A stretch of 64,000 nt of DNA from Hyphomicrobiales bacterium (GTDB lineage: Bacteria; Pseudomonadota; Alphaproteobacteria; Rhizobiales; Rhizobiaceae). The stretch is from contig UCCA01000023.1 in assembly GCA_900470805.1 (NCBI GenBank), forward strand, positions 310,001 to 374,000. Direction: 5' to 3'. This document shows, piece by piece, positions 51,717-60,183 of this stretch (positions are counted from its first letter, which is position 1; each line of letters starts with the position of its first letter). The position numbers and the translations under genes were made by a program. The notes under the pieces are model-generated. The model was not told the origin of the DNA, made no database searches, and saw only the letters and a program-made list of their open reading frames with translations.

Positions 51717-53611
51717 CGCGAGCGCGCGCCAGTCGAAAACCGCAAGAGGCCGAATGGCTCGATGAGATCGTCGATGCCATCAGGCAGGGGATGCCGGTGC
51801 GCCAGGCCTGCCCGGGCGGCGGCCGGCTTCACATCGATCGCCCACTTCCGTTTCTCTACGTTCATCTCGGGGGTTCCGACCGCGAGCCCGTCGCCCGGGC
51901 GATCGCGCAAGCCAACGCCTCCTATCTTGTCGCAGACGACGTCCCGTCGGCGCGGACCATCATCAAAGCCATCGCACCGGTTCTGAAGGAACGGTTTGGA
52001 GCACTCATCCTTGTGGATGTCGGTGAATTTCAGCAGGATCAGCGTCTGGCCGACGATGCACCGTTGCTGGAATCCTTCGAGATCTGGGTGTGGACCACGC
52101 AGGACGCGGCAGCAACAGACGCCGGATTGAGCTTCTCCACGGCGGTTGGACAGAACAAGATGCGCTACCGCCGTCCACGGGTCGAGAAACAAGGGTCGCC
52201 GGTCTCCGGTAGTCTCACATCGATCGTCGAGGAAACCGGATGCTCCGCGATGGCGATACGCTTCGCTCCAATCTATAGGCCCCCTGATGGCGGCATCTAT
52301 CCGGAGCTTCGTGATCAGCTCGTTGCCACGGTGTTCGATGCCGGCCTGCGCGGCTGCGCGACCTTTATCGAACGGCACCAGCTGTTCAGCCTGCCCACGC
52401 ATCGAGCACTCGGACGAAAAGTTATCGTCGATGCCGTCTCGCGTGTCGATCGGGCGATCGACGACGTTGCCTCGTCTTTCGATTTTCTACTCGCGGTCAC
52501 ACCGATCAATGCGGAAGCGGCTATTGCCGCGTTCCGGAGAGACGATTGCCGCGGTGAGCCGGATTTTCTCTACCGGCCCCTGACTGTTCAGGTCGAGACC
52601 GCCAAGCAGAAGTTGTTTTCAATTTCGTTTGATCACATCGAGGATCCGGTCCTTCACGGCCTTTACCGGGAAAAGCAGGGGGAACTCGAGCTGCAGCTAT
52701 CTCTGATCGGCGCGAGGCAGACGAAGAGGTTCGTTGAGTTCGGCCGCGCGCTCTATGGTCCGGTTGAACCGTCGCTGCTGGCGGAAGCCAAGGGAATCCT
52801 GCTCGCGCTTTCTTCCGCAGGGGCCTCTGACGATCCCACCCAGGGGAATGTCAGACCGCAGGCAGACTGCCTTTCGGTCGCGCGCAGCGCCGCCGCGATG
52901 ATCGAGTCATACCGGGAACGCCATGACGGTTTCGAGGCGCGTGTCGAACTCCGCGACGACTTGCCCTCTGGCCTGATGGTGACCGGTTCCAAGCTGTTGG
53001 TCTCCACCAACACCGCGATGGACCAGGCGCGTGTCGAACCTCTTCTCGCTCACGAGATCGGCGTTCACCTGCTGACCTACTTCAATGGATCGGCACAGGG
53101 TCTGCGGCTGTTTCGCACCGGGCTGTCCGGCTACGAGGGCATGCAGGAGGGGCTGGCCGTGTTTGCCGAGTATCTCGCAGGCGGCATGACGCCCGCTCGG
53201 CTTAAACTTCTGGCCGGTCGGGTTGTCGGGTGCGCCTACATGCTCGATGGCGCGAGCTTCGCAGAGACGTTCTCGCTGCTGCAGAACAGCCATGACTTCG
53301 CCACCGAAGCCGCGTTCAATATCACCTTGCGGCTATTCAGAGGAGGCGGCCTTGCCAAGGACGCGATTTATCTGCGTGGACTGTTGGAACTGCTCGACCA
53401 CCTTGCACGGGGTGGCGCGCTCGACCCGTTTTGGATGGGAAAGATCGCTTCCCAGCATTTTATGGTTATGCAGGAGTTGGCGTCGCGAGGCCTGCTGAAA
53501 TATCCCGTCGTTTTCCCGGTCTTTCTCGACACGCCCGTGGGAAAGAGTCGGCTTGAGCGAGCGCGCCGGGGCATGCGACCAATCGACATGATTCAGTCAG
53601 GGGAGATTTGA
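51713..53611 (+). CDS. DUF1704 / 'QEGLA' metallopeptidase-like protein
   Basis: 632-aa protein of the flavohemoglobin-expression-modulating QEGLA family (DUF1704). HEIGVH near residue 447 is an HExxH zinc motif; YEGMQEGLAVFAE near residue 475-487 gives the QEGLA signature with the third zinc ligand Glu. The same fold occurs in the eukaryotic tubulin tyrosine carboxypeptidase MATCAP. The N-terminal 300 residues are a separate, unassigned domain. Both ends are tightly joined to neighbours (ATGA overlap upstream, directly adjacent downstream). It is likely a C-terminal amino-acid-removing peptidase on an unknown substrate. Confidence 0.88.
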   Translation: MTRARASRKPQEAEWLDEIVDAIRQGMPVRQACPGGGRLHIDRPLPFLYVHLGGSDREPVARAIAQANASYLVADDVPSARTIIKAIAPVLKERFGALILVDVGEFQQDQRLADDAPLLESFEIWVWTTQDAAATDAGLSFSTAVGQNKMRYRRPRVEKQGSPVSGSLTSIVEETGCSAMAIRFAPIYRPPDGGIYPELRDQLVATVFDAGLRGCATFIERHQLFSLPTHRALGRKVIVDAVSRVDRAIDDVASSFDFLLAVTPINAEAAIAAFRRDDCRGEPDFLYRPLTVQVETAKQKLFSISFDHIEDPVLHGLYREKQGELELQLSLIGARQTKRFVEFGRALYGPVEPSLLAEAKGILLALSSAGASDDPTQGNVRPQADCLSVARSAAAMIESYRERHDGFEARVELRDDLPSGLMVTGSKLLVSTNTAMDQARVEPLLAHEIGVHLLTYFNGSAQGLRLFRTGLSGYEGMQEGLAVFAEYLAGGMTPARLKLLAGRVVGCAYMLDGASFAETFSLLQNSHDFATEAAFNITLRLFRGGGLAKDAIYLRGLLELLDHLARGGALDPFWMGKIASQHFMVMQELASRGLLKYPVVFPVFLDTPVGKSRLERARRGMRPIDMIQSGEI

Positions 53612-54658
53612 ATGCGGATAGCGTTTCTGGTCAATTCCATTGCCGGCGAAGCGGCCTATTACACCACCACCTCTCTGGCCATGGCCGCGGCGGCCCGGGG
53701 ACATCAGGTCTGTTACGTGACCCCCGGAGATTTCGTCCTGCGTGCTGATGACAGCCTGCATGTCCGGGCGATCGCGCCACCGGCCATAAAACAAAAGAAG
53801 GCAGAAGCATTCGTTGCCAGTATCAACGATGAAGCATTGCCGACAGAGACGATCGATGTGGCCGATATCGACGTGCTGTTTCTGCGCAACGATCCGTCGG
53901 AAGACGCCGACGAGCGACCTTGGGCCGCCCATGTCGGTGCGATGTTCGGAAGGTTGGCGGTCGAGCGTGGCGTGATCACGGTGAACGATCCCGACGGTCT
54001 GGCCCGCGCCCAGAACAAGCTCTATTTCCAGGATTTCCCCGAGGCCATTCGTCCCGCGACACTCATTTCCAAAAGCATCGATGAAATCAGGCAGTTTGTC
54101 GATCAGCATAAGCAGGGCGTCATTCTCAAGCCCCTTCAAGGGTCCGGAGGACGACATGTCTTCAAGATTTCCTCGAACAAGGAATCCAACCTCAACCAGA
54201 TCTTCGAGGCCGTAAGCGGAGAAGGATACCTAATCGCGCAGGGTTATCTTCCGGCCGCCACGCAAGGAGACATCCGGCTGTTTCTGATGAATGGCCGACC
54301 TCTACAACGGGATGGGGTTTACGCCGCATTCCGGCGCGTGCCGGCCAAAGGCGAACTGCGCTCCAACATGAACGCCGCAGGGACGGCCGCGGCTGTCGAC
54401 GTCACGCCCGACATCCTGCGTGTCGCAGAAACGGTCCGGCCGAAACTGGTGGCGGACGGTATGTTCCTGGTAGGGCTTGATATCGTTGGCGACAAAATTC
54501 TCGAGATCAACGTGTTCACGCCAGGTGGCCTTCCGAACATGCATGAGCTTTACGGCATCGATTTCTCAAGCGACGTCATAGCCGACCTCGAGCGCAAGGT
54601 AGCGATCCGCAACGACTACCCCAAACAGCTCGGCAACCGTGCGATCGCAACCCTGTAG
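53612..54658 (+). CDS. Glutathione-synthetase-like ATP-grasp ligase
   Basis: 348-aa ATP-grasp enzyme. The N-terminal substrate domain is followed by an ATP-binding core: GVILKPLQGSGGRHVF holds the ATP lysine and glycine loop, and the metal ligands lie in FLVGLDIVGDKILEINV (Asp, Glu, Asn). The layout is that of prokaryotic glutathione synthetase, but there is no gshA in the window and no sign of glutathione synthesis. It starts at the base after the DUF1704 stop. Inference: it joins an amino acid or small amine to a peptide-like acceptor that the peptidase and amidohydrolase can undo. Confidence 0.87.
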   Translation: MRIAFLVNSIAGEAAYYTTTSLAMAAAARGHQVCYVTPGDFVLRADDSLHVRAIAPPAIKQKKAEAFVASINDEALPTETIDVADIDVLFLRNDPSEDADERPWAAHVGAMFGRLAVERGVITVNDPDGLARAQNKLYFQDFPEAIRPATLISKSIDEIRQFVDQHKQGVILKPLQGSGGRHVFKISSNKESNLNQIFEAVSGEGYLIAQGYLPAATQGDIRLFLMNGRPLQRDGVYAAFRRVPAKGELRSNMNAAGTAAAVDVTPDILRVAETVRPKLVADGMFLVGLDIVGDKILEINVFTPGGLPNMHELYGIDFSSDVIADLERKVAIRNDYPKQLGNRAIATL

Positions 54659-54844
54659 CGTCGGTTTCGCGCCAGAACACGCCCGTCATGACCGGTCAAC
54701 ACGAACCTGTCTCAACATCGAGCCGCTGAAGTTGCCACCTGCGCCCGAGAGCGGTCGTTGTGGCACTGGTGGTGGCCAATCCGACCTGTCTTTCAGGTGA
54801 AGGTTTGAGCACTGGTCGGCGGGACGACGCTTTGGCGGTCGGCG

Positions 54845-55435
54845 TCACCCAGTTTTCCTGTAGATCCACAATTGCGCTGGCGGGATGTTGCGCAACATGA
54901 AGGCAAGATGACGTACCTCGTATTGTTTCGGCAGCGCCACGACGGGCGACAGGAGACCATAGGTGATCTGAACCACGGGCCGCCCGACCGGGACGCGCTC
55001 CAGAAGATCGATGACCAGAGCCTCCCTTTTGGCTACCGGCAGATGCAGCAGCGGTATTGCCGAGATGACACAGTCGAATTGGGCATCCCGTCGAGCACCA
55101 AGAGCAAGATCGAGCGCGAATGCGTCGCCGCAACGAGTATCGACACCTGGAAACTGGGCGCGAAGATGACCGCAGAATTCGGGAGAATATTCGATTGATG
55201 TCAGGTTTTGCGGTTGCACCCCGCGCGCCAGAATGGCCTTGGTGATGATTCCTGTTCCCGGCCCAAGTTCCAGCACCGGCAAGTCAGATTCCAGCCGAAT
55301 TACGCTGGCCATCTTCCTCGCGGTAACGAATGAAGTCGGTGCGATTGCTCCGACAGCCTTCTTGTTACGCTTCCAGCCCTTCAGAAACTCGATCTCGTCC
55401 CTGAACTTCAACTCCACCCGCTGTCGCATATTCAT
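54845..55435 (-). CDS. pmtA: Phospholipid N-methyltransferase (phosphatidylcholine synthesis)
   Basis: 196-aa SAM-dependent enzyme close to PmtA of Agrobacterium/Sinorhizobium, which methylates phosphatidylethanolamine to phosphatidylcholine at the inner membrane. Matching features: RDEIEFLKGWKRNKKAVGA, the SAM loop VLELGPGTGIITKAIL, CVISAIPLLHLPVAKRE and the C-terminal RNIPPAQLWIYRK. It has the usual short length and an amphipathic N-terminus for membrane binding. Convergent with the ATP-grasp gene; 99 bp upstream lies the end of nadC. Confidence 0.88.
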   Translation of the reverse strand: MNMRQRVELKFRDEIEFLKGWKRNKKAVGAIAPTSFVTARKMASVIRLESDLPVLELGPGTGIITKAILARGVQPQNLTSIEYSPEFCGHLRAQFPGVDTRCGDAFALDLALGARRDAQFDCVISAIPLLHLPVAKREALVIDLLERVPVGRPVVQITYGLLSPVVALPKQYEVRHLAFMLRNIPPAQLWIYRKTG

Positions 55436-55534
55436 TCTCTGAAATCACTCCACTGCCTGGACTTTGTTCTACGCAATTCCAATATGCTGAAAGCGACAAA
55501 ATCAAGTGCAGGTGCGCCATTTCTGGTTCGCCCA

Positions 55535-56383
55535 TCATGTGACGTCCAATCCAATGTCCAGAATTGACGCGCTGTGCGTCAGCCAACCGACCGAAATGAT
55601 ATCGACCCCGGTGGCCGCTATATGGCCGACTGTTTCCAGCGTAACGCGGCCGGATGCCTCGGTGATCGCGCGTTTCGAAACGATCTCGACGGCCTCGCGC
55701 AATTGATCGGGGTTCATGTTGTCAAGGAGAACGGCATCCACGCCTTCGCGCATAGCGATGCGCAGTTGGTCGATCGTGTCCACTTCTACTTCGATCTTGA
55801 CCATGTGCCCGATATTGGCCTTGGCCCGCCGGATAGCCGGTTCCACTCCACCCGCGATCGCGATGTGATTGTCCTTGATCAGCACGGCGTCGGCCAGTGA
55901 GAAGCGGTGGTTCATTCCACCGCCGGCGCGTACCGCGTGCTTCTCGAGCGCTCGAAGGCCAGGTGTCGTCTTACGGGTGCAGGCGATGGACGCGCCGCTA
56001 CCTTTGATCGCCGCCACCATCTGCGCGGTCGATGTCGCGATGCCTGAGAGACGGCTGATGACGTTAAGCGCCGTCCGCTCGGCGGCAAGCAGCGCTCGCG
56101 CATTGCCTTCGATCGTCGCTATCACGCTCCCGACACCGACAGGCTCGCCATCGGTGTGATAACGCGTGATCGCAACCGTCGGATCCATCAGTTCGAAGGC
56201 GAGTGCGGCCATGTCCACGCCGGCAACGACACCGGGTTGGCGAGTTGCCATTTGCAGGCTTACACGGTGGTCCGCCGGCATGACTGCGGCCGAAGTGATG
56301 TCACCGGCGAGGCCGAGATCTTCGAGCAAGGCATTGCGCAGCAGCGGTTCGATCATCAGTCTTGGTAAAGATAGGGGGTGCAT
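55535..56383 (-). CDS. nadC: Nicotinate-nucleotide pyrophosphorylase (quinolinate phosphoribosyltransferase)
   Basis: 282-aa enzyme making nicotinate mononucleotide from quinolinate and PRPP. Motifs: LEDLGLAGDITSAAV, LNVISRLSGIATSTAQMV, the active-site CTRKTTPGLRALEKHAV and the C-terminal HSASILDIGLDVT. GGAG lies on its strand before the ATG, one base after the nadB stop. Third step of the operon nadABC, completing conversion of aspartate to NaMN. Confidence 0.94.
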   Translation of the reverse strand: MHPLSLPRLMIEPLLRNALLEDLGLAGDITSAAVMPADHRVSLQMATRQPGVVAGVDMAALAFELMDPTVAITRYHTDGEPVGVGSVIATIEGNARALLAAERTALNVISRLSGIATSTAQMVAAIKGSGASIACTRKTTPGLRALEKHAVRAGGGMNHRFSLADAVLIKDNHIAIAGGVEPAIRRAKANIGHMVKIEVEVDTIDQLRIAMREGVDAVLLDNMNPDQLREAVEIVSKRAITEASGRVTLETVGHIAATGVDIISVGWLTHSASILDIGLDVT

Positions 56384-56384
56384 G

Positions 56385-57932
56385 TCAGGCGCTCCGCAGT
56401 TCAGGTCTTGATATGGAAAGGCGTGCGGCGGTCATCGCCTCTGCCAGGGTCATCTTCCGTCGGCTGCCCTCGCTCAGGTGCTCCGGCCAATCGGTCCTCG
56501 CGTGCGAACCGCGCGTCTCCTTTCGCAGCAGGGCAAAGACAGCGATGAGCAGGGCCACCGTCGCCGGCTGCGCGGCGGGCTGCTCTGGCTCCGTCAGTGG
56601 AAGCAGGTCCGACAATGCGCGCCGCAGTCCGCCGCCGTTCCTGAGAACGCCAAGATGGGCGGAAACAGTGTCCCGGACGTTATCGATCTCGATCGCTTGC
56701 GGCGGCACCGTCGCGACAGCGGGCATCGCGGTCCTGCGGGCGGGCATAAACGCCGCCATGTCCTCAGCCGCGCGCATCCCCATGACAGCCGCCTCCAGCA
56801 GGGAGTTGCTGGCAAGCCGGTTGGCACCATGAAGCCCCGTCGAGGCAACCTCGCCGGCGGCCCAAAGTCCGGTGACGGAGCTGCGCCCGCGCCTGTCGAC
56901 GTCGATGCCGCCCATATGATAGTGGGCGGCCGGCGTCACCGGGATCAATTGCCGTGACGGATCGACGCCCGCTTCGCGGCAGAGGGAGTCGACCGTCGGA
57001 AAGCGCTGTGCGAACCGCGACCCCAGCGCCGCGCGTGCGTCCAGATGGACCGAGCGACCATGGTCGATTTCGGCGGCGACCGCGCGGGCAACGACGTCGC
57101 GGGGCGCTAGGTCCTCTCCGCGCACGCCTTTCATCATCGGCCGGCCTTGGTCATCGAGGAGAACGGCTCCATCGCCTCTGACGGCTTCGCTGACAAGGGC
57201 CAAAGGACGACGCGCGGAGCGCAAAGCCGTCGGGTGAAACTGGACGAACTCCATGTCGGATAAAACCGCGCCGACGCGGGCGGCAAGCGCGATCCCCTGA
57301 CCGAAACTGCTGACAGGATTGGTCGTCGCATCGTAGAGACCACCAAGCCCACCGGTGGCCAGAAGGATTCGGTTGGTCGGGATGACGATTGTCTTCCCAT
57401 CCCTGACGCAGACAGCGCCGCTGATCACCCCCTCATCGGTGTGAAGTGCCACCACCTCCGCATGGTCCAGTATGGTGACCGACGGTGCCGCGCGCGCAGC
57501 CTTGACGAGGGCACCGACGATAGCCGCACCCGAGCCGTCGCCGGCGGCATGAAGGATCCGGTGGCGAGCGTGAGCGGCTTCCAGGCCGAGCGAGAACGCG
57601 CCGGCAGAATCTCGGTCGAATGCGACCCCGAAACGCTGAAGCAGCGCGACGACGCTTTTCGCCGCGCCGACGATGCTTTGGACCACGGTTGCGTCGCACA
57701 GACCGTCACCGGCGGCCAGCGTATCGGCAGCGTGCAATTGCGCGCTGTCGTCCGGACCGACAGCGGCTGCCATGCCGCCCTGCGCCAGGGCGCTGGAGGT
57801 GCGCGCTCCCAGTGACCCGCTTGTCACAAGCAGGACGGGACGAGGGGCAAGCGTGAGCGCAGCGACGAGACCCGCCAGCCCGCTGCCGACAATCACCGGA
57901 TGGCCAGCAGATTCACGCAGGAACACACTCAT
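56385..57932 (-). CDS. nadB: L-aspartate oxidase
   Basis: 515-aa FAD enzyme oxidising L-aspartate to iminoaspartate. The FAD dinucleotide motif VIVGSGLAGLVAALT is at the N-terminus, with the succinate-dehydrogenase/fumarate-reductase-like SSALAQGGMAAAVG and the active-site pattern FVQFHPTAL. HYHMGGIDVD is conserved for the family. Start overlaps the nadA stop (ATGA at 57929-57932). Second gene of the NAD operon. Confidence 0.95.
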   Translation of the reverse strand: MSVFLRESAGHPVIVGSGLAGLVAALTLAPRPVLLVTSGSLGARTSSALAQGGMAAAVGPDDSAQLHAADTLAAGDGLCDATVVQSIVGAAKSVVALLQRFGVAFDRDSAGAFSLGLEAAHARHRILHAAGDGSGAAIVGALVKAARAAPSVTILDHAEVVALHTDEGVISGAVCVRDGKTIVIPTNRILLATGGLGGLYDATTNPVSSFGQGIALAARVGAVLSDMEFVQFHPTALRSARRPLALVSEAVRGDGAVLLDDQGRPMMKGVRGEDLAPRDVVARAVAAEIDHGRSVHLDARAALGSRFAQRFPTVDSLCREAGVDPSRQLIPVTPAAHYHMGGIDVDRRGRSSVTGLWAAGEVASTGLHGANRLASNSLLEAAVMGMRAAEDMAAFMPARRTAMPAVATVPPQAIEIDNVRDTVSAHLGVLRNGGGLRRALSDLLPLTEPEQPAAQPATVALLIAVFALLRKETRGSHARTDWPEHLSEGSRRKMTLAEAMTAARLSISRPELRSA

Positions 57933-58900
57933 ATCGCCAGCATCCTTTGCACGGCGCGGCGCGCGCCGTCGGCGACGGCGGGGTCAATCAGGACCTCGTG
58001 CTGGTTTCGCTCAAGCGCCGCGCGAATGTTGGCGAGCGTGATCCGCTTCATATGCGGGCAGAGATTGCATGGCCGGATGAATTCGACCTCCGGATGGTTG
58101 GCCGCAACGTTATCGCTCATCGAGCATTCGGTCAGCAGCACGACCCGTGCGGGCTTCTCGCTGGCGACAAACTCCGACATCCAGGCGGTGGAACCGCTAA
58201 AATCGGCTGCTGCCACCACATCGGGCGGGCATTCCGGATGGGCCAGGACCTGTACGCCTGGATGGTTCTCGCGAAGCTGTCGGATATCGTCGGCGGTAAA
58301 CAACTCATGCACCTCGCAATGACCGTGCCAGGCAATGATGTCTACATCGGTCTGGCTGGCGATGTTGCGTGCCAGATATTCGTCCGGAATCATCAGCACT
58401 TTGTTCACGCCGAGCGCCTCGACGATCTGCCTGGCGTTGCCTGACGTGCAGCAGATGTCCGACGCCGCCTTTACCGCGGCGGAGGTGTTGACATAGGTGA
58501 TGACGGGAACCCCCGGATGAGCCTGTCGCAAAAGCACGATGTCCGCTGGTGTGATCGATTCCGCCAGTGAACATCCCGCTTCAATATCGGGAATGAGCAC
58601 GGTCTTACCGGGATTGAGAAGCTTGGTCGTCTCCGCCATGAAATAAACCCCGGCCACCAGAATCACCTCGGCCTCCACATCGACGGCGCGACGTGCCAGC
58701 GCCAGGCTGTCGCCGACGATATCGGCGATACAGTGGAAAATCTCCGGCGTCTGGTAGTTGTGCGCGAGGATGACTGCATTGCGCTCTTCCTTCAACGCGA
58801 GAATTGCGGCGATGTCATCTTCGAAAGAGAGCCACTCTGCAGGTGGGATGAAGCGGCGGACGCGATCGTAGAGCGACGAAACAGAAGCAATGGCACGCAT
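57929..58900 (-). CDS. nadA: Quinolinate synthase
   Basis: 323-aa [4Fe-4S] enzyme condensing iminoaspartate with dihydroxyacetone phosphate. The three cluster cysteines are visible as the family expects: SDICCTSGNA, LAHPECPPDVV and PCNLCPHMK. AHNYQTPEI and VTYVNTSAAVKA are active-site segments. The start is placed at the ATG at 58900 with GGGAGG 6 bp away rather than an in-frame ATG at 58933 that lies in the operator palindrome. First enzyme gene after the NadQ regulator. Confidence 0.95.
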   Translation of the reverse strand: MRAIASVSSLYDRVRRFIPPAEWLSFEDDIAAILALKEERNAVILAHNYQTPEIFHCIADIVGDSLALARRAVDVEAEVILVAGVYFMAETTKLLNPGKTVLIPDIEAGCSLAESITPADIVLLRQAHPGVPVITYVNTSAAVKAASDICCTSGNARQIVEALGVNKVLMIPDEYLARNIASQTDVDIIAWHGHCEVHELFTADDIRQLRENHPGVQVLAHPECPPDVVAAADFSGSTAWMSEFVASEKPARVVLLTECSMSDNVAANHPEVEFIRPCNLCPHMKRITLANIRAALERNQHEVLIDPAVADGARRAVQRMLAI

Positions 58901-58918
58901 CGAAACCTCCCAATTTAT

Positions 58919-58965
58919 ACTCATATTGAGCATATATGAGGTGTTTAAATATGCTCAATATGAGT
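58919..58965. promoter_or_regulatory. 17-bp perfect inverted repeat, likely NadQ operator
   Basis: ACTCATATTGAGCATAT (58919-58935) is the exact reverse complement of the segment at 58949-58965, with a 13-bp AT-rich spacer. It lies in the 70-bp gap between the NadQ stop and the nadA start and ends 18 bp upstream of nadA. The palindrome core TCATATTGAGCATAT fits a repressor site overlapping the nadA promoter. Confidence 0.8.
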
Positions 58966-58970
58966 TTAAG

Positions 58971-59870
58971 TCAATTGCGGGAGATCGGCAGCCTTGAGCC
59001 GGAGAGTGCGCGTTCTTCGACGATAGCGCGTCGATAGCGGAAAATCTTTGCCGGGCGGCCCGGTCCATCATCGGATGTTTCGCCGGTTTCTTCGACGAGT
59101 TGCTGCTGCTCGATCATCCGCCTGAAGTTCTGCTTGTGAAGCGGCAGACCGGCAAGTGCCTCGACCGCCTTCTGCAGCTGCAGCATGCTGAAGCTCTCCG
59201 GCATGACCTCGAATACCACTGGGCGGTATTTGATCTTTGACCGCAGTCGCGCGATGCCGGTCGCGAGGATACGCCTGTGGTCGGCGAACATTGGTCGTCC
59301 GAAATTGACCGTATTGTCCCGGCCAGCCTCGCTGACAAGGCCAGCTCGGTAGAGAAGCTCGTAGCGTTGTAGAACGAGATCCTCGTTCCAGGCATTGTCG
59401 ACCCCAAACAGAAAACCAACACTCCTGCGGCGCTCGGCGACCTGCTGCGGGTCGGCGATCGTCCACGCGTCGAGCCGGGCCAAGATGTCATCGAACATCT
59501 CCGAGCGGCCGTTGCGCATGTCCTCCCATGGCAAATACTCATACCAGCCGTGCCACCCAGACCGGCCGCGCGCAGGCGGCGCCTGTTCCCGCACAAGACC
59601 CAGATAGCTGATCGAGATGGTCCTTCCGCCCGGAATGTCGTTGTTGCGATCGCGATCGGCAAAGGTATAGAGCTGCTCGAGGTAGCCGACAGGATGACCG
59701 GTCTGCTCGTGGATCCACTCGCGAAGCCCGCTTTGCAACGTCCGATGACCGAGCTCGAAAGGTCCCGAAGGCAAAGCCTCTCCCATCCCGACCGTCATGA
59801 CACGCGGTTCGTCGCCCGTGACGGCGGCAAGAACGGCCATGAGTTCGGCATGCGCAAGTCCAATGGTCAC
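58971..59870 (-). CDS. nadQ: NadQ/NrtR-like regulator of NAD synthesis (Nudix domain plus winged helix)
   Basis: About 299-aa regulator with a Nudix-like N-terminal domain (GLAHAELMAVLAAVTGDEPRV to GGRTISISYLGLVRE) and a C-terminal winged helix (YRPVVFEVMPESFSMLQL, LHKQNFRRMIEQQQLVEET). This is the NadQ family, which represses nadABC in Rhizobiales when NAD-related metabolites are high. The GTG at 59870 follows AAGGGGA and gives the usual N-terminus; an ATG at 60008 is possible. It precedes nadA on the same strand, with the palindrome between them. Confidence 0.8.
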   Translation of the reverse strand: MTIGLAHAELMAVLAAVTGDEPRVMTVGMGEALPSGPFELGHRTLQSGLREWIHEQTGHPVGYLEQLYTFADRDRNNDIPGGRTISISYLGLVREQAPPARGRSGWHGWYEYLPWEDMRNGRSEMFDDILARLDAWTIADPQQVAERRRSVGFLFGVDNAWNEDLVLQRYELLYRAGLVSEAGRDNTVNFGRPMFADHRRILATGIARLRSKIKYRPVVFEVMPESFSMLQLQKAVEALAGLPLHKQNFRRMIEQQQLVEETGETSDDGPGRPAKIFRYRRAIVEERALSGSRLPISRN

Positions 59871-60183
59871 CGCAGTCAGATTCCCCTTCTTACAATCAGG
59901 CCGTTGTGCCACACGGCTCCTGATCAGCCAACGCAGCGGATCAGATATCGCATTTTGCGAGAGGATGTTCACAATGAATCTGCGATTACCGGCTTGGTCT
60001 TGGATCAAATCGAACCGTCAGAGCCGGCGTTCGCGTCCAATCATGGACACGATCATCGCAGCCTTCTCGCCCTTGCCGTCTTTTGCGCGCCAGACCCGCG
60101 ATCCACTTGCAGGGAATATGCTGACGCCCTGCCTTCCAAGTTGGCTACCACGCACTTGGCCCAGGTTTTCCGCAAAATAAATT
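59871..60183. other. 313-bp gap between nadQ and the asparaginase gene; two weak small ORFs
   Basis: A + strand ORF at 59974-60180 (68 aa) has AGAGGA near its ATG but unlikely composition. A - strand ORF at 60018-60200 (60 aa) reads more protein-like (GSQLGRQGVSIFPASGSRV) but has no ribosome-binding site and overlaps the asparaginase end. Neither is convincing. The nadQ promoter should be within this gap. Confidence 0.35.

Noticed and set aside
54777..54802. ACCTG...CAGGT hairpin in the convergent gap between the ATP-grasp and pmtA genes
   Set aside because: A 5-bp stem without a T-tract; not enough for a terminator call.
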